Shown here in pieces: positions 1-5,871 of a stretch of DNA of 8,564 nucleotides. The translations under genes were made by a program, and so were the position numbers. Under the pieces are notes generated by a model. It made no database searches, had not been told where the DNA came from, and saw nothing but the letters and a program-made list of their open reading frames with translations. Every line of letters begins with the position of its first letter. Position 1 is the first letter of the stretch. This stretch comes from an uncultured Eubacteriales bacterium (GTDB taxonomy: Bacteria; Bacillota; Clostridia; Christensenellales; UBA1242), in assembly GCA_905203455.1 (NCBI GenBank), contig CAJKVX010000040.1, positions 1 through 8,564 on the forward strand. Direction: 5' to 3'.

Positions 1-89
1 AGAATTAACACTTGAAATTTCAAGTGTTAATTCTTTTTTCTGCAAAGTTAAAAATATTGCGAAAAAAGAATTAACACTTGAAATTTCAA
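1..89. repeat. 34-bp perfect palindrome plus 28-bp inverted repeat inside rsmE
   Basis: Bases 1-34 are a perfect palindrome built on AGAATTAACACTTGAAA and its reverse complement, followed by a run of six T (34-39). Bases 12-39 are the exact reverse complement of 62-89, so the RNA could fold into a 28-bp hairpin with a 22-base loop (40-61). In addition, bases 1-23 repeat directly at 67-89, 66 bases apart and therefore in frame, so ELTLEIS is encoded twice. It may be a fold-back artefact at a contig end or a genuine repeat in the PUA-domain coding region; the sequence alone does not decide. Confidence 0.9.
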
Positions 90-628
90 AAACAAGCAAA
101 AACTTGGCTGAGCCTAGTGTTAATTTAACGGTTTTTCAAGCACTTGTTAAGGGTGAAAAGTTGAAACTTATTGTTCAAAAATTAACCGAACTTGGGGTTT
201 CAAATTTTGTTACTTTTTACAGTAAGTTTTGTGATGTTAAATCTAACACCAACAAACTTGAAAAACTTGACAAAGTTGCAATTTCAGCGTCAAAACAATG
301 TGGAAGAAGTGTGGTTACAAAATGCAATCAAACTGTTTTTGCTTTAAAAGATTTACCGCTTGAAAATTTTGATGCTGTTTTGCTTGCTTATGAAAATGCA
401 GATGATAAAAATTTAGTTTGTGAAACTCAGCGGCTTGCAAAACACAATGTAAAAAATGTTGCCCTAATTGTTGGTCCTGAGGGCGGGTTTAGTGATGATG
501 AAGTGGAGTTTCTTGAAAGCAAAAATGTTATAACAGTGTCACTAGGAAAAAGAATTTTAAGGGCTGAAACCTGTTCAATTGTTGCAAGTGGAATAATAAT
601 TCAAATGCTTGAAAACTTGCAAAAATAA
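2..628 (+). CDS. rsmE: 16S rRNA (uracil-1498-N3)-methyltransferase RsmE, 5' end cut by window
   Basis: RsmE methylates N3 of U1498 in 16S rRNA in the assembled 30S subunit, using S-adenosylmethionine. The frame is open from base 2, giving 208 visible residues. A TTG at 104 could be read as a start, but it is not one: the upstream codons continue the family's N-terminal PUA-like beta domain (FFCKVKNIAKKELTLEIS). The family is about 240-250 residues, so some 35-45 residues are missing. The SPOUT methyltransferase domain is clear: AEPSVNLTVFQALVKG, then QKLTELGV, then GPEGGFSDDEV at visible residues 158-168, and the knot motif SLGKRILRAETC at 180-191. mtaB follows 48 bases later, the usual Bacillota order, and prmA would be expected upstream. 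The first ~90 bases contain a palindrome and repeats inside the reading frame, so the extreme 5' end may not be trustworthy. Confidence 0.95.
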   Translation, partial: ELTLEISSVNSFFCKVKNIAKKELTLEISKTSKNLAEPSVNLTVFQALVKGEKLKLIVQKLTELGVSNFVTFYSKFCDVKSNTNKLEKLDKVAISASKQCGRSVVTKCNQTVFALKDLPLENFDAVLLAYENADDKNLVCETQRLAKHNVKNVALIVGPEGGFSDDEVEFLESKNVITVSLGKRILRAETCSIVASGIIIQMLENLQK

Positions 629-676
629 TACATAATTTTTAAAATTTACAAATATTTTTACAAAAGGAGAAGAAAA

Positions 677-1963
677 ATGCAGAAAGTAGCAATCATAAGT
701 CTTGGCTGTAAAGTTAATCAATATGAAAGTGAATCAATTGCAAAAAAACTTGTTGATGCAGGGCGGGTGGTTGAGTTTGGTTTGTGTGTTGCTGATGTTT
801 ATGTGCTAAACACTTGTGCTGTTACTAATGAAGCTGAAAGAAAATCAAGAGGGCTTATTGCAAAGGTTAAAAAACTTAACCCTGATGCCAAAATTTATAT
901 TTGCGGCTGTTCAGCACAAAATAATAAAGACAGTTTTTTAAAGTTTAAAAATGTTGTTGCGGTTTATGGCACTGGCAGAAAAATGGATATTGCCGACCTT
1001 ATAATTGAAAAGTACAGTGGTGAGCAATTGGTTTGCCAAACTATTACCAGTGAATATGAAGACAGATATTTTCCTCTTCCAAGCCACACAAGGGCATACA
1101 TGAAAATTCAAGACGGTTGCAATAATTTTTGTTCATATTGTATTATTCCTTATCTTCGTGGAAGAAGCAGAAGCAGGGAACTTGAAAGTGTTAAAAATGA
1201 ACTTGAAAGTTTGGCTAAAAAAACAAAAGAAATTGTTCTAACGGGAATTAATCTTTCGGCTTATGGGCAAGATTTGCAACCTAAAAAATCTCTTGCTGAT
1301 GTTGCAAAGTTGTTTTTAAATGTGCCAGTAAGGTTCAGGTTTTCAAGCCTTGAAGTGAATGTTATTGATGAAGACTTTCTAAGACTTTTAAAATCTCTTC
1401 CTAATTTTTGTGACCATTTTCATTTAAGCATGCAAAGTGGTTGTGATGAAACATTAAAGTTTATGAACAGGCATTACACTGTTGCAACATTTTTAAATAA
1501 AATTGCGCTAATAAGAAAATATTTCCCTCATGCTGGAATAACAACAGATGTTATTGTTGGCTTTCCAACTGAAAGTGAGGCTGATTTTGAAGAAACTTAC
1601 AAAACTTGTGTTAAGGCAAGGTTTGCTGATATGCACATTTTTCCATATTCACCAAGAAGAAACACTGTTGCGCTTAACTTCAAAACGGTTGCTTCAAACA
1701 TTCCTGAAAGAGTTAAAAAATTAACAGAACTTAAATTAAAAATGAAAGAGAATTTTATTTTCAGTTGCCTTGGGTCAGTTTTTGATTGCTTGGTTGAAGG
1801 CAAAAAATCTGCAAGTGGGCTTTATGAAGGGCACACCAAAAACTTCATAAAGTGTTACATTAAAACTAAAGAACCACTTATGCAAAATTCAATAGTTAAT
1901 GTTAAACTTGTTGATTTTTATGAAGATGGTGCACTTGCTGAAATTGTTAATGATGAAAGTTAA
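677..1963 (+). CDS. mtaB: tRNA (N6-L-threonylcarbamoyladenosine(37)-C2)-methylthiotransferase MtaB
   Basis: MtaB is a cytosolic radical-SAM enzyme with two iron-sulfur clusters that adds a methylthio group to t6A37 of tRNAs reading ANN codons, giving ms2t6A. The 428 residues match the family in length and order. The N-terminal MTTase domain has its three cluster cysteines at C11 (SLGCKVNQYES), C47 (NTCAVT) and C78 (ICGCSAQ). The radical-SAM CxxxCxxC is at C148, C152 and C155 (QDGCNNFCSYCIIPYLRGR). The C-terminal ~65 residues look like a TRAM RNA-binding domain. SLGCKVNQYE and the CGC third-cysteine site favour MtaB (YqeV type) over MiaB or RimO. A strong AAGGAGA at 664-670 sits six bases before the ATG. 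It lies 48 bases after rsmE with no terminator between, so the two are probably cotranscribed. Confidence 0.95.
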   Translation: MQKVAIISLGCKVNQYESESIAKKLVDAGRVVEFGLCVADVYVLNTCAVTNEAERKSRGLIAKVKKLNPDAKIYICGCSAQNNKDSFLKFKNVVAVYGTGRKMDIADLIIEKYSGEQLVCQTITSEYEDRYFPLPSHTRAYMKIQDGCNNFCSYCIIPYLRGRSRSRELESVKNELESLAKKTKEIVLTGINLSAYGQDLQPKKSLADVAKLFLNVPVRFRFSSLEVNVIDEDFLRLLKSLPNFCDHFHLSMQSGCDETLKFMNRHYTVATFLNKIALIRKYFPHAGITTDVIVGFPTESEADFEETYKTCVKARFADMHIFPYSPRRNTVALNFKTVASNIPERVKKLTELKLKMKENFIFSCLGSVFDCLVEGKKSASGLYEGHTKNFIKCYIKTKEPLMQNSIVNVKLVDFYEDGALAEIVNDES

Positions 1964-2058
1964 TTAAACGAAAAAAATTACTTGAAAAAAGTTTTATTTT
2001 AAAAATTAAGAAATTTGTTTAAATATTCAGATTAATTAAACCTGCTAAAAGAATTTAT

Positions 2059-2086
2059 TTGATATAATCAATTTAATAAGTATAAT
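2059..2086 (+). promoter_or_regulatory. Candidate sigma-A promoter for the HIT gene
   Basis: TTGATA at 2059-2064 and TATAAT at 2081-2086 are separated by 16 bases. A second TATAAT overlaps the first element at 2063-2068 but lacks a good -35 at the right distance. If the downstream box is used, the transcript would start around 2093, only about 14 bases before the ATG and at the edge of the AAGGAGA (2094-2100). The upstream box would give a more ordinary leader. In such AT-rich DNA some of this match could be chance. Confidence 0.5.
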
Positions 2087-2106
2087 CACAATTAAGGAGA
2101 AGATTT

Positions 2107-2517
2107 ATGGAAAATTGTGTTTTTTGCAAAATAGTTAATGGCGAATTGCCAAGTTTTAAAATTTATGAAGATAAGTTTACATTTGCTTTTCTTGATAACT
2201 CAGGGGATTTCTACGGGCATATTCTTGTTGTGCCTAAAAAGCATTATGAAAATGTTTTTGATTGCAGTAAAACAATGCTCGGGCATCTTATGAATGCCAC
2301 CAAAAAAATTTGTAATCATTTGGTAAATGAGTGCGGGTTTAGTGGCGTTAACATTTTAAACTCTAACGGCAAAAGTGCAGAACAAACAGTTTTTCACTTG
2401 CACATTCATTTAATTCCAAGAATGGAAAATGACAACTTTAAAATTTTCCCAGCAGGGAATAAAAACAGCAAAAATCTTGATTTTTCAACCATTCAAAACA
2501 AGTTAAAATTGCAGTAA
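2107..2517 (+). CDS. HIT-family (histidine triad) nucleotide-binding hydrolase
   Basis: This is a cytosolic histidine-triad protein of the Hint/HinT branch. Family members hydrolyse purine nucleoside phosphoramidates or related nucleotidyl substrates through a nucleotidylated histidine. It has 136 residues, a normal length. The N-terminus has CVFCKIVNGELPS, with Cys4 and Cys7 as likely zinc ligands along with His46 in VVPKKHYENV. The catalytic triad QTVFHLHIHLIPR places His97, His99 and His101, with His99 the expected nucleophile. The start is fixed by AAGGAGA at 2094-2100, six bases before ATG. It ends with tandem TAA codons. A HIT gene between mtaB and rpsU is a familiar Clostridia arrangement. 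The exact substrate cannot be read from sequence, so I give no symbol. Confidence 0.95.
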   Translation: MENCVFCKIVNGELPSFKIYEDKFTFAFLDNSGDFYGHILVVPKKHYENVFDCSKTMLGHLMNATKKICNHLVNECGFSGVNILNSNGKSAEQTVFHLHIHLIPRMENDNFKIFPAGNKNSKNLDFSTIQNKLKLQ

Positions 2518-2812
2518 TAAAACATTTACTTTAAATGCAAATTTTCTTTTTTAGTAGTTTAACTTTATTGCAATTTGCTAGACAAATAATTTCTTTGTTG
2601 AAGTTTTCGCAAATTTTAACTTGCTTAAAAGTTTTAATCTTTAACTAACTTGTTGAACTTTTTAGAAGTGATGGTGATAAAATTATTAATAAACAAAATT
2701 TGAAATACCAGTTTAAATAAGTTGCCGCTAAAAGAAATTTTGTAAAATAAAACAAGCAATTTATTGTTTGAAAAAGTTATATAAAAATAACAAAATAAAA
2801 TTAAAAATAGCC
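2518..2812. other. AT-rich intergenic spacer, no gene seen
   Basis: About 295 bases between the HIT gene and the rpsU promoter. The DNA is extremely AT-rich. A 61-codon minus-strand frame here is low-complexity (F, L, I, N, K), lacks a ribosome site and overlaps the rpsU -35 box, so I do not call it. Short inverted repeats (for example around 2755-2772) are too weak to name. No clear terminator for the HIT gene was found. Confidence 0.6.
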
Positions 2813-2841
2813 TTGACAAAACATTTTTTATTTGTTACCAT
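2813..2841 (+). promoter_or_regulatory. Sigma-A promoter for rpsU
   Basis: A perfect TTGACA at 2813-2818 is followed, after 17 bases, by TACCAT at 2836-2841, which keeps the important TAnnAT positions. The predicted start near 2848 leaves a leader of about 25 bases carrying GGGGTGAT (2862-2869) just before the ATG at 2873. The site gives rpsU its own transcription, separate from the mtaB/HIT genes. Confidence 0.75.
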
Positions 2842-2872
2842 TAGTTGAAATTTAAAAAAGTGGGGTGATAAG

Positions 2873-3052
2873 ATGTCTACCGTTGTTGTTGGTCAAAACG
2901 AAAACTTGGAAAGTGCAATTAAAAGGTTTAAGCGTAAATGCCAAAAAGATGGTATAATTGGCGACATTAGGAAAAGAGAAGCCTATGTTAAACCAAGCGT
3001 TAAACGCAAAAAGAAATCGGAAGCCGCACAAAAAAGAAATCGTAAAGGTTAA
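2873..3052 (+). CDS. rpsU: 30S ribosomal protein S21 (bS21)
   Basis: This 59-residue basic protein of the small ribosomal subunit sits near the 3' end of 16S rRNA and helps translation initiation. The translation starts MSTVVVGQNENLESAIKRFK and continues RKCQKDGIIGDIRKREAYVKP, then a Lys/Arg-rich tail ending AAQKRNRKG. This is the family signature (AIKRFKR, then G-x-hydrophobic-x-D-x-R-K-R-E-x-Y-x-K-P). Length is normal for Bacillota. The ribosome site is GGGGTGAT at 2862-2869, pairing with the 3' side of the anti-SD (GGTGAT) rather than a plain AGGAGG. It has its own promoter, and a terminator that begins at the last bases of the stop codon. The usual downstream partner yqeY (GatB/YqeY-like) is absent here. 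Confidence 0.97.
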   Translation: MSTVVVGQNENLESAIKRFKRKCQKDGIIGDIRKREAYVKPSVKRKKKSEAAQKRNRKG

Positions 3053-3083
3053 AAAACTCTGTGAAAACTCTCAGAGTTTTTTA
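3051..3083 (+). terminator. Rho-independent terminator of rpsU
   Basis: AAAAAACTCTG (3051-3061) pairs with CAGAGTTTTTT (3072-3082), an 11-bp stem with a 10-base loop, and the 3' arm itself supplies the T-run. The stem starts inside the TAA of rpsU, so transcription ends directly after the gene. The A-rich 5' arm could also give some termination on the opposite strand. Confidence 0.88.
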
Positions 3084-3413
3084 TTTTAGTTTTCAATTTA
3101 ATTTCTATACTTATTAGTTCTTGCTAAATTTGATTAAATGTTTAATTGCTTAGTTTTATCAAATTTAAGATTAATTTATAGGGCTTTTAATTTTTGCGAA
3201 TCTAAATTTAGCATTAGGGTTAATTTTGGTTTTAACTTTAGTTTTAAATCTGGGCTAATTAATTGGTTCTATTATGTTTCTATATTTTGCAAAAAGGTTA
3301 AATTTCAAGTTCATAATAAACTTATGTTTTAAATGGCATAATGTGTCAAATTAATTGAAAAGAAGACAAATTTCGACTAACTTTGTTTATGGATACTACT
3401 AAAGGGGAAGACA
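3084..3413. other. AT-rich spacer between rpsU and the HNH gene
   Basis: About 330 bases without a gene I can support. A 64-codon frame at 3138-3332 is Phe/Asn-rich, has no ribosome site and resembles nothing known, so it is not called. The one structure that stands out is an inverted repeat at 3125-3167, listed separately. No clear promoter for the HNH gene was found. CATAAT at 3337-3342 is a possible -10 box without a convincing -35. Confidence 0.55.
3125..3167. repeat. Imperfect inverted repeat (hairpin) in the spacer
   Basis: TAAATTTGAT (3125-3134) is the exact reverse complement of ATCAAATTTA (3158-3167). After one mismatch, three more pairs extend the stem inwards, leaving a 15-base loop (3139-3153). 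There is no T-run directly after it, so it is not an obvious terminator. It could be an operator-like site, an RNA hairpin or chance in AT-rich DNA. Confidence 0.45.
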
Positions 3414-4295
3414 ATGCATTATGCTGAATTAGTAAAGTTTGTTATCTTGCTTATAACTTTTTTTGTTATTTTAGTTGCATATTTTTTATATTACCACGGC
3501 CTTAAAACAAAAAAGTATGTTAATGAAAACAGCATAAAAATAAAAAAACTTATTGCCTTAAACAATGAATTTGGGTGCACTGTTATAGAAGATTTGTTTT
3601 TAGAAAAGGTTTTTCATAATAAGAAAAGTTTTGACCAAACTTCACCTCGATTGTTTTTGCAAAAAGTTATTTCCCATGATGTTGATTATTATCACAATCT
3701 TATTTGCCAAGTTGAAAACAACTTAAAAAGTTATTATAAATATTATCTTTCCTATGCTGAAATTGCAAAAATTGAAACAAACTTAAAGGTTGAAAATAAA
3801 CCTTATTTTAAAAAGGTTGAAGAAAGGCTACTGAAAAATTTGAAATTAAACCCCAAACTTGATTTTTTGGTTACCATTAACATAAAGTTTGTTAGTGCAA
3901 ATGGCAAAAACAATTTACAAAAAGAACAAAAATTTACATATAATCAATTTAAACAAAATTTTATTTTGGTTTTGGGTGGGTTAATTCAAAAAGAAACTAA
4001 AATTTATAACAGCAAGGTTGAACGGGCAAAACTGACAATGTCACTGAGATATAAAATTTTTTGCAAAGATGATTTTAAGTGCCAAATTTGTGGCAGAAGT
4101 GCAAAAGATGGTGCAATTCTTCACATTGACCACATTATTCCCATTTCAAAAGGTGGAAGAACTGAAATTGACAATTTAAGAACACTTTGTCAAAGTTGTA
4201 ATCTTGGCAAAGGTAGCAGTGTTTTAAAACCCGCAGATGTTGTTAAAACTGACAGCTTAAGCAAACTTAAAGCAATGCTTGAAAATATTGAATAA
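3414..4295 (+). CDS. Membrane-anchored HNH endonuclease-like protein
   Basis: The protein has 293 residues. An N-terminal hydrophobic helix (about residues 7-28, VKFVILLITFFVILVAYFLY) is followed by a Lys-rich stretch, suggesting a single membrane anchor with the rest inside the cell. Residues 30-205 are charged and probably helical, with no domain I recognise. The C-terminal HNH module is clear: RYKIFCKDDFKCQICG with Cys223 and Cys226, LHIDHIIPISKGG with His237, Asp239 and His240, Asn254 in the EIDNLRTLCQSCN stretch, and Cys259 and Cys262. The cysteines would bind structural zinc and the His/Asn residues metal for phosphodiester cleavage. All key residues are present, so it looks active. AAGGGGA (3402-3408) precedes the ATG closely. 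It stands alone, 361 bases after rpsU and 145 before the next gene. Most HNH proteins lack a membrane anchor; the biological target is unknown. Confidence 0.85.
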   Translation: MHYAELVKFVILLITFFVILVAYFLYYHGLKTKKYVNENSIKIKKLIALNNEFGCTVIEDLFLEKVFHNKKSFDQTSPRLFLQKVISHDVDYYHNLICQVENNLKSYYKYYLSYAEIAKIETNLKVENKPYFKKVEERLLKNLKLNPKLDFLVTINIKFVSANGKNNLQKEQKFTYNQFKQNFILVLGGLIQKETKIYNSKVERAKLTMSLRYKIFCKDDFKCQICGRSAKDGAILHIDHIIPISKGGRTEIDNLRTLCQSCNLGKGSSVLKPADVVKTDSLSKLKAMLENIE

Positions 4296-4377
4296 ATAAA
4301 ATTTCAAACTTTTTAAATTTAAATTTATAAATTTTAAACTATTGCAACCATAAATATCTAAAATTATAACAAGCATA

Positions 4378-4405
4378 TTGACATTTATGGTGCTTCCTTT
4401 ATAAT
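4378..4405 (+). promoter_or_regulatory. Consensus sigma-A promoter for the 155-residue gene
   Basis: Perfect TTGACA at 4378-4383 and perfect TATAAT at 4400-4405 with a 16-base spacer. The expected start near 4412 gives a leader of about 29 bases containing the purine-rich ribosome site AAGGAGAGG (4428-4436). This is the closest match to consensus in the window, suggesting constitutive, fairly strong expression. Confidence 0.85.
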
Positions 4406-4440
4406 ATGTGTAATAATAAAAGGGGAGAAGGAGAGGTTGT

Positions 4441-4908
4441 GTGGCTTATTATAAATACCTATATGATATTGTAAAGAAACAAAACATTACAAAAAATGTT
4501 TATATTTATGTTTGTGAAAACAGTTTATCTACTGCACAAATGAGGATGAATCAAATTTTAAAGTATCATTATAAAGATAGCAGGCATATTAAACTTGAAG
4601 AAGTTGAAGAAGATGAATACATTGCAAACGCAATGATTAATTGTTTTGATGAGGCGTGGGGCAATGGGCTTGTTTTAAGAAGGCCAGAAACTGTGGCGTT
4701 AAATGTTTTAAAACAATCAAAAAACCCAGAGGTTAAGGCAGGAAAGTATAGAGAACCTTTGCTTTATCTTTATCACAAACTTGAAATATGTGCTGGCAGA
4801 AGAGCAGAAGTTTTAAGTCAGTTTGATGATTTTGCGTTTAACATTTATCAAGAATATAAGCAAAACGCTATGATTGATGAAATAAAGCAAAGTGTGCATG
4901 AAAAATAA
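4441..4908 (+). CDS. Unrecognised 155-residue protein
   Basis: I do not recognise this family. The start is GTG, chosen because AAGGAGAGG (4428-4436) sits just upstream and no other in-frame start lies nearby. The protein is soluble by appearance: no signal peptide and no membrane segment. It is rich in Tyr, Lys and Glu and probably mostly helical. Landmarks are the Tyr-rich N-terminus (MAYYKYLYDIVKK), a possible beta strand NVYIYVCENS (19-28), an acidic run LEEVEEDEY (52-60), a segment FDEAWGNGLVLRRPETVALN (69-88), and a C-terminal helix-rich part REPLLYLYHKLEICAGRRAE (104-123). Codon use matches its neighbours, so there is no sign of recent transfer. It forms its own transcription unit, with a consensus promoter in front and a terminator behind. 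The good signals and clean frame make it a real gene; function is unknown. Confidence 0.85.
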   Translation: MAYYKYLYDIVKKQNITKNVYIYVCENSLSTAQMRMNQILKYHYKDSRHIKLEEVEEDEYIANAMINCFDEAWGNGLVLRRPETVALNVLKQSKNPEVKAGKYREPLLYLYHKLEICAGRRAEVLSQFDDFAFNIYQEYKQNAMIDEIKQSVHEK

Positions 4909-4915
4909 CTATGTG

Positions 4916-4955
4916 AAAAACAACTATTTAATGAGAGTTAAATAGTTTTTGTTTT
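4916..4955 (+). terminator. Rho-independent terminator after the 155-residue gene
   Basis: AACTATTTAA (4922-4931) pairs exactly with TTAAATAGTT (4938-4947) around a six-base loop TGAGAG, followed by TTTGTTTT. A short A-run before the stem can extend pairing with the T-run past one mismatch. The stem is AT-rich but 10 bp long and well placed eight bases after the stop region. Confidence 0.8.
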
Positions 4956-4972
4956 AAATTGTAACTTTTTGT

Positions 4973-5001
4973 TTGTCACACATCTTTAATTTTGCTATAA
5001 T
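4973..5001 (+). promoter_or_regulatory. Promoter of the lipoprotein-NfeD-LemA-DUF3137 operon
   Basis: TTGTCA (4973-4978) and perfect TATAAT (4996-5001) with a 17-base spacer. The -10 box ends only 13 bases before the ATG at 5015, so the transcript would start at about 5007-5009, inside the weak ribosome site GTGAGG (5005-5010). That implies a nearly leaderless message, or a second upstream promoter not seen here. Confidence 0.7.
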
Positions 5002-5014
5002 TTAGTGAGGTTTT

Positions 5015-5398
5015 ATGAAAAAGTTTAAGTTTTTATTAATGAGCATAATTTTCGTTGGTTTAATGCCAGTTTTTGTTGCTTGTTCGGTTGACTATTCTAA
5101 GTTTGCTGGGAAATACACACTTGTGTCAATTACAAATGTTTTGGGTTCAACTCAAAATATTGAAGATTTAACTTCAAGCGGAATGGTTAGCAATGCTGGA
5201 AATGAATATTTTGAACTTAATGCTGACCAAACATTTACAACCTCAGGCTTGTTTGGTGAACATGAAGGAACTTTTAGCATTGAAGATACCAATTTAAATT
5301 TAACAATAGGGCAAGATGTTGTTTTTGCACACATTGAAAATAACGTGATAACAATTAATTATAACAACAACACCTATGTTTTTGAGAGGAAAGGTTAA
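5015..5398 (+). CDS. Small lipoprotein with lipocalin-like domain
   Basis: A 127-residue exported lipoprotein. The signal peptide has a basic start (MKKFKF), a hydrophobic core (LLMSIIFVGLMPVFVA) and Cys23 as the lipidation site; the lipobox FVAC has Phe at -3, slightly off consensus. The mature part starts SVDYSKFAGKYTLVSIT, then FELNADQTFTTSG (66-78), HEGTFSIEDTNLNLT (83-97) and INYNNNTYVFERKG at the end. This pattern of a G-x-Y strand, an 'L-x-A-D-x-T-F' turn and 'G-T-F-S-I-x-D' is typical of small lipocalin-like beta-barrel lipoproteins of Clostridia. ATG 5015 is preferred over the later Met9 because it keeps the basic N-terminus. It is the first gene of the operon, and its stop overlaps the next start (TAATG). 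It would be tethered outside the membrane; the ligand is unknown. Confidence 0.85.
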   Translation: MKKFKFLLMSIIFVGLMPVFVACSVDYSKFAGKYTLVSITNVLGSTQNIEDLTSSGMVSNAGNEYFELNADQTFTTSGLFGEHEGTFSIEDTNLNLTIGQDVVFAHIENNVITINYNNNTYVFERKG

Positions 5399-5871
5399 TG
5401 GCAATTTATGTTTGGCTGGTTTTGGTGGCTCTGTTTTTTATTTTAGAGTTGTGCACGGGCGAATTTATTTTGTGTTGGTTTGCCATTGGGGCAGTGGTTG
5501 CTGAAATTTTTGCACTGTTTAGCCTGCCAGTGTGGGCACAGGCCATTGTTTTTGTTACAGTTAGCCTTGTTCTAATTTTAAGTTTACGAAGGGTAACGCT
5601 TAACGCAGTTATTAAAAATAAAGATAAACGCTTAAAAAAATATGCGCTTAATAAAACTGGTATTGTTAAAAAAGAAGTTGCAAGCAGTTTGCTTTATCTT
5701 GCAAGTTTTGGAAAAAAGAATTTTGTTGTTATGTTGCAGTCTCCTGCACCTTTAAAAGAGGGTGATGCAGTAAAAGTTATAAGTGTTACTGGTGGGGTTG
5801 CAATGGCATTGCCCGAAAAAGAGGCTGAAATTATTTCAAATGAATTTTTGGAGGACGATGATGAAAAGTAA
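5398..5871 (+). CDS. NfeD-like membrane protein
   Basis: A 157-residue member of the short NfeD type: a hydrophobic N-terminal half followed by a small beta (OB-fold) domain. Hydrophobic segments lie at about 3-18, 23-42 and 46-63, including WLVLVALFFILELCTGEF and the start of the SLPVWAQAIVF stretch. A basic linker LRRVTLNAVIKNKDKRLKK follows. The OB-like part runs from about 86 to 140 (TGIVKKEV, then FVVMLQSPAPLKEGDAVKVI, then GGVAMALPE), where 'L-K-E-G-D-x-V-x-V' is the family hallmark. NfeD proteins usually partner flotillin/SPFH scaffolds in membrane microdomains and quality control; no SPFH gene is in this window, and LemA follows instead. The ATG overlaps the lipoprotein stop by one base, with GAGAGGAAAGG just upstream, so translation is probably coupled. 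The acidic C-terminus (EDDDEK) overlaps the next gene. Confidence 0.85.
   Translation: MAIYVWLVLVALFFILELCTGEFILCWFAIGAVVAEIFALFSLPVWAQAIVFVTVSLVLILSLRRVTLNAVIKNKDKRLKKYALNKTGIVKKEVASSLLYLASFGKKNFVVMLQSPAPLKEGDAVKVISVTGGVAMALPEKEAEIISNEFLEDDDEK

Noticed and set aside
1..40. Palindrome plus T-run as a rho-independent terminator
   Set aside because: It lies within the rsmE coding frame near its 5' end, the stem is AT-rich with no loop, and no upstream gene is seen to end there.
104..106. TTG as the start of rsmE
   Set aside because: The frame is open to the window edge and the upstream codons extend the PUA-like domain, so the gene is simply truncated.
1597..1803. Minus-strand frame inside mtaB
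   Set aside because: Lies antisense within a well-supported gene and resembles nothing; a shadow frame.
2634..2819. 61-codon minus-strand frame
   Set aside because: Low-complexity hydrophobic product with no start signal, overlapping the rpsU promoter.
3138..3332. 64-codon + strand frame in the rpsU-HNH spacer
   Set aside because: No ribosome site, Phe/Asn-rich low-complexity product, and it begins inside a hairpin; most likely chance in AT-rich DNA.
3414..4908. HNH protein and 155-residue protein as a toxin-antitoxin pair or two-gene defence system
   Set aside because: They are 145 bases apart, the second has its own strong promoter, and no immunity or toxin signature is visible.
5783..5860. 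Longer N-terminus for the LemA protein
   Set aside because: It would run 78 bases through the NfeD gene with no ribosome site; GGAGG at 5850-5854 points to 5861.
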